The position numbers and the translations under genes were made by a program. Shown in pieces: positions 57,307-64,000 of a stretch of 64,000 bases of DNA. Origin of the DNA: Lepturacanthus savala (Eukaryota > Chordata > Actinopteri > Scombriformes > Trichiuridae); contig CM060466.1 in assembly GCA_030544235.1 (NCBI GenBank), positions 24,037,575-24,101,574 of the forward strand, in the 5' to 3' direction. Below the pieces are notes generated by a model. The model did not search any database. It saw only the letters and a list, made by a program, of their open reading frames with translations, and was not told where the DNA came from. Each line of letters begins with the position of its first letter. The stretch's first letter is position 1.

Positions 57307-57820
57307 TATGTACTGGTGCTCATCTGAGTAATTCACTGAGTTTTGTGCACCCCTGCACTTAAATCAGTCTTTAACAATTGTGGCGCACACTTACTTATCA
57401 GCAATTTCTTTACTCACAGCAATTATCTCTCCAACCGACCGGCAGTTTTACATTTGTGTCGGTGCAGGACAGAAATAATTACCAAACTGTTTCAAATACA
57501 ACACAGAGCAGTTCTAATACTGCACTTTACAGAGAACAGAGTGAGACAGAGGAAGAAGACATCAGGCCCATCAGGGAGAGAAAATGTTTGCTTTATTGAC
57601 AGTCTCAGGACAAGCATAAAGATTCTCCAAAGCCACACTAAATGAGGTGTGGTTTTTATAACATCTAAAATGCGTGTGTGCATTGCTTTTCCTGTTTGGC
57701 TCAGTTCATGGTCAGTGCTGATCTGTGTGTCACCAGCCCAGATCAAAACAGGCAATATCCAAGTCACCAGGAAATCTGTTGTTAGTGAGATAACCTCATG
57801 GTACTTGTTTTTTAAGGTTG
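57307..57820. other. No gene recognised
   Basis: Overlapping chance frames of about 70-100 codons have no recognisable motif. Confidence 0.4.
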
Positions 57821-58169
57821 TACACTACCATTCAAAAGTTTGGGGTCACTGAGAAAATTGTATGTTTTCCATGAAAAGTCACACTTTTTATTTACCACCT
57901 AACATGATAGGTTCAATGGTTTTCTAATCATCCATTAGCCTTCTGACACAATGAGCAAACACATTGTACCATTAGAACACTGGAGTGATAGTTGCTGGAA
58001 ATGCTCTATACACCTATGTAGATTTTGCAGCTAGAATAGTCATTTAGACCATTTAGACCATAGAGTGTATTTCTGGTTAGTGTAATGTTACGTCATTGAA
58101 AAAATCAACGCTTTTCTTCCAAAAATAAGGAAATTTCTTAGTGACCCCAAACTTTTGAATGGTAGTGTA
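57821..58169 (-). mobile_element. Tc1-like MITE, copy 6 (reverse, both TIRs intact)
   Basis: TACACTACCATTCAAAAGTT plus TGGGGTCACT at the left is matched exactly, inverted, by the right end (AGTGACCCCA, then AACTTTTGAATGGTAGTGTA). The matching TIR core is 30 bases. The interior is reversed relative to copy 1 and shortened; the block containing the CAGCTGTGCTAACATGATTG counterpart is absent. Confidence 0.93.
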
Positions 58170-58254
58170 GATTCCTCTGTGCCTGCAAATCTACATATGG
58201 CTGGAACATCATGGTCTGCAGCACAGGTTGTGTAATACAATAGTTCCTTAAGTG

Positions 58255-58282
58255 TTCTATAATAACAAAGGTTATTATAGAA
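58255..58282. repeat. Perfect inverted repeat, 12-bp arms
   Basis: TTCTATAATAAC (58255-58266) and GTTATTATAGAA (58271-58282) pair exactly around a 4-base loop. Confidence 0.9.
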
Positions 58283-58353
58283 CAGGTTAATGCAAGAAAC
58301 ATGGTATGGCATATTTTTTCCTATTTCTGTCAATAAAGTCAGGGTTTTCTCCC

Positions 58354-58626
58354 TTACTTCATATTCCAGAGACGTCCAGAGGTCGTGTCAGTGCCGAAGG
58401 ATTTGTAATCCACACCATCGTATTTAATCATAAACAGCTCATTGTGAGTGGTAATGGTGACATATTGGCCGTCCTCGCCGACAACTTTACTGTCTCTAAT
58501 GAACGTGTGTTGACATTTCTCCTTGGCATATTTGAAGAGTCTGTACCTCAGATTTGTGAGGTCCACACTGATGAAGGTTTTCTGATGAGATTTATTATTT
58601 CTTAGCGTCATATTATTCCTTATCAA
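58354..58626 (-). pseudogene. Relic of a LINE-ORF1/transposon-associated protein (tentative)
   Basis: A 90-codon minus-strand frame holds KTFISVDLTNLRYRLFKYAK, then FIRDSKVVGEDGQYVTI and KYDGVDYKSFG. This resembles the C-terminal segment of proteins carried by non-LTR elements and other transposons (pattern FINxDLTxxRxxLFxxAK, then a charged loop with R-D-GK-V). In such elements it belongs to an accessory nucleic-acid-binding protein. The frame ends at TAA just after WNMK. No pol or endonuclease sequence lies nearby, and there is no upstream exon. The family call rests on pattern memory and could be wrong; a chance frame is the alternative. Confidence 0.4.
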
Positions 58627-59261
58627 GTTTTTTTTTCACCCCTGCCCACAAATCCTATCTATTATGGGTATTATTGCAGGTCTTACTCTGCTTTCTTGCC
58701 CCCAACCCCCACCCCCAAACGGTGCGCTGTGGAGATATCGCTTTCCTTAATATTTAAAAGTGGTCCTCGGGCTCCACTTTCAGTACTGGGCCTTGCTCAC
58801 TCTGCCCTGTATCCCTTTTCCTGGGTTTCTTTTGTCCTCAACATGACATCATCCTTTGTCTTTTTGTAGGATGTAGTTTATCAGTGTTGTTAGTGTTGCT
58901 GGCACCAACGCCATTGCTCAACCTGCTTCTTGGTTCAGGAAACACCCGGAGTTAAATAGGAAACTGAAAGTGTTTGCTTGCCCTTCGATCTGCCTTGAGT
59001 GTCCCTCCTAATGAGATATTTCAGATTTTTCAAAAAATTCTGCTGCACTCAACTCAACAAGTTCAGACCAGCCATTGCCTCCTCAACTCATATTTCACAT
59101 TTGCCCTTGTGCCGCCAAGGGCAAGTATAATGGATTACGTTTATATAGCCATTTATCTTGATACCCAAAGCACTTCACAGTGAAGGAGGGGAAACTCGCT
59201 TCCTGTTTAGTCTTAAGCAGGCCTTAAAGGTTTCACTGTGCTTCAAACAAACCCTTATTTA
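58627..59261. other. Unassigned sequence with one hairpin
   Basis: A fish-type repeat motif (TTTATATAGCCATTTATCTT near 59140, with CAAAGCACTTCACAGTGAAGG) suggests a small interspersed-repeat fragment. No gene. Confidence 0.4.
59101..59124. repeat. Perfect inverted repeat, 9-bp arms
   Basis: TTGCCCTTG (59101-59109) and CAAGGGCAA (59116-59124) pair exactly around a 6-base loop. Confidence 0.85.
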
Positions 59262-59551
59262 TGCCTGGTCTGTATCTACATCTGCGTATATTATCTGGAC
59301 AAGGGAAAACACATGTTAATGCAAGGTGTAAATGCACATTGCAGACTACACTCTGAGGTGGTTGGCTTGACCTGGAGTGCACCATATCCGCCGAACTCGC
59401 CCTGGATCATTTGCATATCGATGTTCTGATCGCAATGTGGACCCGGCGATAACCGGGAGGAAGAAATGCAAACACCCATGGATCGGATCACATTGACCAG
59501 ATAATGTATCCAGATATAGAGCGTGTCAATATCAGGTGTAAATGGGACCAT
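59262..59551 (+). mobile_element. Short TIR MITE, superfamily unassigned
   Basis: Left TGCCTGGTCTGTATCTACAT, TATTATCTGGAC; right GACCAGATAATGTATC and CAGGTGTAAATGGGACCA are inverted counterparts with mismatches. CAAGGTGTAAATGCACATTG lies inside. About 290 bp. Non-coding. Confidence 0.6.
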
Positions 59552-59989
59552 AGTGGTTGTCCTGTCATCAGACAGCATCTGATTCCCTTTCTACTGCACT
59601 ATATCTATCAGTTTCCAAATCTGACATCCTTTTGACATGGTCCACACTACGACTGAACTAGTTTGAAAAAAATATCTAATTAATTCAGTCTGTAGAATAT
59701 GATGTGTAGGCCAAGACATCTCTGCAGCATGACATTAATATTTAATTGAAAATGGTACGTACATATTTTGGGCTTTAAATAACTTTGTACCTCTTTCGAT
59801 TTTAAATTTCAGGTCATGTCGTGATTTCAATAAAATTCCCATTAATTGTTTAGCCCCAGTGCGAAATCGCCCCTTGCATAGCAGTTTTGTTTCCACAGCC
59901 TGGATGCCTCAGCTGCTCTCCCTATGTCTCCGGGTGCCGCAGCTCCTTCACCCCGATCTCCTCCCTCCGCGTGCGTCACTCCTTATCTT
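59552..59989. other. Complex sequence, possibly conserved
   Basis: 59725-59870 (GACATTAATATTTAATTG; CCCATTAATTGTTTAGCC) is rich in homeodomain-type AT cores. No coding gene. Confidence 0.35.
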
Positions 59990-60190
59990 TTCACTTTTTT
60001 CTCACCTCTCCATCTGCCTTCACCTAAATGACCCCCTTGAGTCCCTTGTCCTCCCGTCTCTTCCCATCCATCTCCCCGGTTCCTGGAATCGCATCGCTCC
60101 ACACTCCCCTTCCACTGTCATCCCCTGTCTCTCTGTCTCTCTCTCTTCCCTTGCCTCCTCTCCTTTCTTCTTTTCCATCCAAAAGTCCCA
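59990..60190 (+). repeat. Pyrimidine-rich tract
   Basis: C/T-rich plus strand with CTGTCTCTCTGTCTCTCTCT near 60126-60146. Confidence 0.7.
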
Positions 60191-63162
60191 TGGATAAAAG
60201 ATGATTCAGTCTGTATTTTTGGCCTGGAGCTGGTATTATAGCAAGGGGAAAAAAAGGTCTGGCCCAATGTCACTTACATGTCTCTACACATCCGTACAGC
60301 AGGAACAGCAGAATGCAGACACATAAATGCAATGAAGAGTAAAGCATGCATTACACATTACACATGCAGGCTGCAGACATACAAAGCCTGTATAGATGTC
60401 TTGCACACAGACCTGCCTGTATGTTATACTCTCCGAGGGCAGGACACACGCACGGTCGCATATGTCAAATGAGTTCACCTGTGTTCTATAATTAGAACAT
60501 TGGTCAATGTAAAACTCTGCAGAGTCAGCGACTAACATACACACATGCGCATGCTCACACACACACACACGTACAGTAGGCAGAGAGAGCCACGGGGGGA
60601 GGGGCAGCGTTATTAAGTTACCATTATGCGACTTCTCCTTTCTTTTTCCTATCAGTAATTCCCTCTCTGCTACTCCAAAAGAGCGCGGAAGAGATCATAT
60701 TAGGTTGCTATCATTTGACCTCGCTCTGGTTTCTTTCAGTCGTTCTTCCTTTACAATAAGAGACAAAGAGAAAGCTGCTGTACTGTCCTACTGCATTATT
60801 GCCTTTTTGTGTCATCACGGAAGAATCCCAAGGGCAGCAAGAGCTGTTTTTTTGTTGTTTTTTTTATATAGCAGATAAGAGTATCTATTGTCGAGCGAAT
60901 ATATAGCAGCTTGATATATATGGGGTTTGTATGGATATAGACATTGTTTTCAAGAGTAATATTGTCGTTGAAACAGCCGGTTTCTTCTATCTTTGTATAC
61001 TCGTTTATCCCTGTCACTTCTTCTGCAGAGAACTCACAAAGAAATGTTAAAAGATGTAAAACAGCTTTAAATAACTGAACCAGAACTGAAACATATAATG
61101 TTTTTATTGCTTTTTTTTCTGATTCTGTGTTAGTCGCGCTATTGCTAGATTCCAGCATACTGCCTATTAATGTCATACAGTCTCTTCCACTCTGATTTAT
61201 TTTTCTGTATGCAGCAGAGGGTAACGATGTACCGAAGGAGGCTGAAGGACCCTTTCGCTTCTATTCATACATCTGCGATGCAGAAATTGCACCATGGGAT
61301 AAGGAACAAAGGTTTATTCACAAAACAAATGCAGCAGCCTTGAGGAGGAAGAAGTCAAAAAAAAAAAGGGACGATGGGGTTTTAATTAAATATTCCACAA
61401 TAAGCAGTATAATAACACATGGAGAAGGACAAACCTTGTAGAAAAACTATACTCAGCAATAACAGTTGTGTTAGTGTCATTCAGCAGCCGGTACTGTTGA
61501 GGGTTACCACTCGCCTGCCTGAAAACTGTAAACACACTTCCTGCAGGTACTGTAAATACAAACTGTCGGGTTGACCATAGCTATTAACATTTACGTTTGT
61601 GAGGTTGCAGCCTTATCTTTGTCCAAGACTCTGTGTAGCACTATCTGGCTACCTAGAGGCTGCTGCCACAGTGCATTGTGGGACAGATTTTCCGCTTTTC
61701 TTAATGCAAAGATAGTCTAGGTTAACCTCTTCAGATGCATCCCCTTTTTTTTAAGTTTTATTGTGCAAAAGTTGTACGTTGACAGGTGACATGTCACATG
61801 TCATTTGAAAAGCCTGGCTATTGGCGATCAGTAGCCAGGGTTAAAGTTAGGGTTAGGATGGTCTCCTCATGGCAAATTTCCATTGGGTCGCAATGCTGTC
61901 CATCAAAGCAAAGGTGTTCAAATTTTTGTTTTCGGTCCTCATCGCCTTTTAAGCTGGCTATCTCTCAAAGTTTCGATTGGGTCGTGAATGGTGTTAATCG
62001 ATGCGAAACAACTTCAAAACCATAAATGTTGCAGTATTTGTGCATAGAAACCATGGACTAAAGTGTAATATTACCGTGAATGACCCCCGCGTACCACTCA
62101 GGGTACAGTGTGTCTTAAGAAGATAATCTAGGCTAAAGGAACTAAATTAGGAAGCGTTTGCACCCCATTCACTTTGTTTTGGATAATTCCAACAGCTTTT
62201 ATCGTGGCTGCCACGCTTCACTACTTCCGGGTCATTTCACTCAAATAGGAACCTTCAGAAGCTAAAAAGATACGGTTCTTTCTCTATTCTGTTTCCGGAA
62301 GTGCACTATAACAAAAGCCACCCTCAATGACTCTAAACACATAACAACTGAGCTGAGGGACATGATCATAACAGCAGTAAAACACATAATTATCCTCCAC
62401 GACCTCCCATAATAGATGATAATAGATACATAATAGATTCCAATCTGAAACATCCTGAAATTAAAACACCACCAGTTCCAGGTATTTGTTATTGTAACAT
62501 TTTGGTGTGAGCCTCTGACACTGATGCAGTAGAAGATGAGAAATGGCAGGATATTGTCTTTTTCTCCAGGTGGAACTATAACCACTTTTTTTCACAATAA
62601 CGTTTTTTTTTTTTTTTTAATCAAGTGAACATCAAGTACAGTGATGAGAGTAAATTATGTTCAGGTCCAAAACAGCCCTCTGACTCCAAATGTCATGACT
62701 ACAGATCCCTACAGCCACCTGCTCCAAATTGTGAAAGAATCTAAATTTGAACTGAAAGGACCTTGACTACAAAGAAAAACGAACAGAAATAAGAAATGTA
62801 CCGGTTTCCAGATTTTTTATTTAGTCGCAGTACATTTCTTCTCTGAACTCTCAACTGTTAAATTGCATATCTAATGAAAGCTATTATATACCTGAATTCT
62901 CAAAGCATGTAGAAAAACCTTAATTAGCTGGTGGAAAGGCGCCCGTCACCCTGCATGTCACGTGTCACAGAAGATATATGATATGGCACTATATCTCTAT
63001 ATTTGGTGTAAAATACATTACACAAACATTTAATAACTGAAATGTATGCAGTCTTTTAGAATTACCCATTCAGTTACACTCGTGAAACTTCTAGCAACAT
63101 TTCCTATATATGTGCTAACTTATTTTTAAAAATAACCTTACTACGAAATACCTCTGAGGTGT
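60191..63162. other. Mostly unique sequence, no gene confirmed
   Basis: Contains CA units at about 60555-60571, A-rich runs near 61358 and T-rich runs near 60845 and 62605-62620. An open but ATG-less frame after a splice-acceptor-like sequence at about 61201-61215 is recorded under rejected items. The segment at 62155-62250 (AGGAAGCGTTTGCACCCCAT) may be a repeat fragment. Confidence 0.4.
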
Positions 63163-63576
63163 TTAAACCTGCAGTGTGAGAGTTCCATCTCCCTCTGCTG
63201 GTGGGGAGAGTGTAATTACACTCACAGAAGAAGAAGCAAGAAAAAGCTGTGGGTGGTTGTAAAACTGTGGATAATATAATATAATAATGTGTTTAGAGCA
63301 TTACACGAATCCTGCGAAATGACTCGTTTCACAAGCAGAATATGAACAATTTCATCTGATAAGACTTGGAGAGTAGAAAAGCGGTAAGATTATATTTTTT
63401 TATCCACAATCCATGTTAGCAGAGGGCTAAAAAAAAAACTGAGTCTAATGTGAAACACAGAGTGATTTATCTCTGGTGGTGACAGGCTTAATCAACATTA
63501 TGTGAACTGCTTCAGTAAAGTGCTTGGACGTATCAGATATGGACTTATATTTAAAAGTCCCACATTGCAGCTTTAA
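63163..63576 (+). mobile_element. TTAA-flanked MITE (family C), copy 2, uninterrupted
   Basis: Left TTTAAACCTGCAGTGTGAGA and right CCCACATTGCAGCTTTAA are inverted relatives, with TTAA at both ends. It shares several blocks with copy 1 (CTCCCTCTGCTGG, GAAATGACTCGTTTCAC, GACAGGCTTAATCA). It is intact at the site where family B copy 2 has inserted into copy 1. Non-coding. Confidence 0.7.
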
Positions 63577-64000
63577 GTGTCAATCCGTGTGTCATCTGGG
63601 TCATTTTTTTCTTACTTTTGACTGAGATGAGACACTGAAACACTCTGTCTCAGCATTTTAGCCCGAAACTCTGTCTGGCTGAGGCACAAGCACTGAGTGG
63701 GAACATGATCTATAATTTATCTCTACTTATGAACAGACGGTCTGTCAGGGTTTGCTGTGTATGGGCATATGTATTTGTGACTGTGTTCAGAATTTTTGTG
63801 CATGCCCCTGCATGACCTTAACCCCCCCCAAAAAAAACAACAAAAAAAAACAGTTTAAATAACCAGTTACACTGTGTCCTCTGAAAAGAATCTTTAGTGT
63901 TATTTGTTAACATCACTTTTGATTTTTGTTCACCGTTGCCAACGGTTTTTACGGTGGTCATGGCAATGTTGTTACCATGGCATTTGGAGATATCATAGAG
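63577..64000. other. End of window, no gene recognised
   Basis: C and A runs near 63823-63852. Otherwise ordinary sequence running off the window. Confidence 0.4.

Noticed and set aside
61216..61443. Plus-strand open frame without ATG after a pyrimidine-rich AG (TTATTTTTCTGTATGCAG)
   Set aside because: The acceptor-like context and about 75 open codons are suggestive, but the sequence matches no family I know, a second frame is also open for about 40 codons, no donor follows and it ends in a Lys-rich poly-A stretch. Chance is a sufficient explanation.

Overview
The window looks like vertebrate nuclear DNA, most probably from a teleost fish, and almost all of it is non-coding. The reasons are AT-rich sequence without long open reading frames, very dense (CA)n, (GA)n and (TA)n microsatellites, a decayed chromodomain-type Ty3/Gypsy retrotransposon, and many short inverted-repeat transposons (MITEs) and tRNA-derived SINEs of types I associate with fish genomes. 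I found no host gene, no credible host exon set and no intact RNA gene. The window is best read as intergenic or deep intronic sequence.

Layout. Positions 1-7400 hold purine/pyrimidine-asymmetric tracts, microsatellites, a possibly conserved single-copy block (about 890-1470), two perfect hairpins (2671-2696 and 2770-2804), and a minus-strand SINE (about 4303-4465) inside an older repeat. Positions 7403-11613 form a nest. An old DNA-transposon-like sequence contains a Tc1-like MITE (7709-about 8230) and a Ty3/Gypsy element (LTRs 8321-8628 and 10831-11257) flanked by the 5-bp target duplication CATAT. The Gypsy element keeps recognisable fragments of gag, protease, reverse transcriptase, RNase H, integrase and a C-terminal chromodomain. 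It is dead: frameshifts, large internal deletions, an Asn in place of the catalytic Asp of reverse-transcriptase motif A, and no YxDD box.

Positions 11.6-33 kb are mostly AT-rich unique sequence with microsatellite clusters, scattered fish-type repeats, a hAT-like MITE (20951-21455) and a SINE (about 32565-32835). Positions 33-44 kb hold two (TA)n arrays of about 45 units, a (CA)n array, and two members of a second TIR family (33777-34430 and 42830-43581). The second of these lies inside a TTAA-flanked element whose uninterrupted relative is present at 63163-63576. Positions 44-64 kb hold two related hAT-like sequences, four of the six copies of the Tc1-like MITE, a separate Tc1 relic with transposase C-terminal coding (51668-52068), a minus-strand relic of a LINE-ORF1-like protein (58354-58626), and several purine or pyrimidine tracts.

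There is no gene network to describe. The main content is layered transposon history, for which the window supplies useful internal evidence: target duplications, paired LTRs, repeated families and an empty-site paralogue. Family names beyond Ty3/Gypsy and Tc1-like are inferences from termini and memory; no database was searched.
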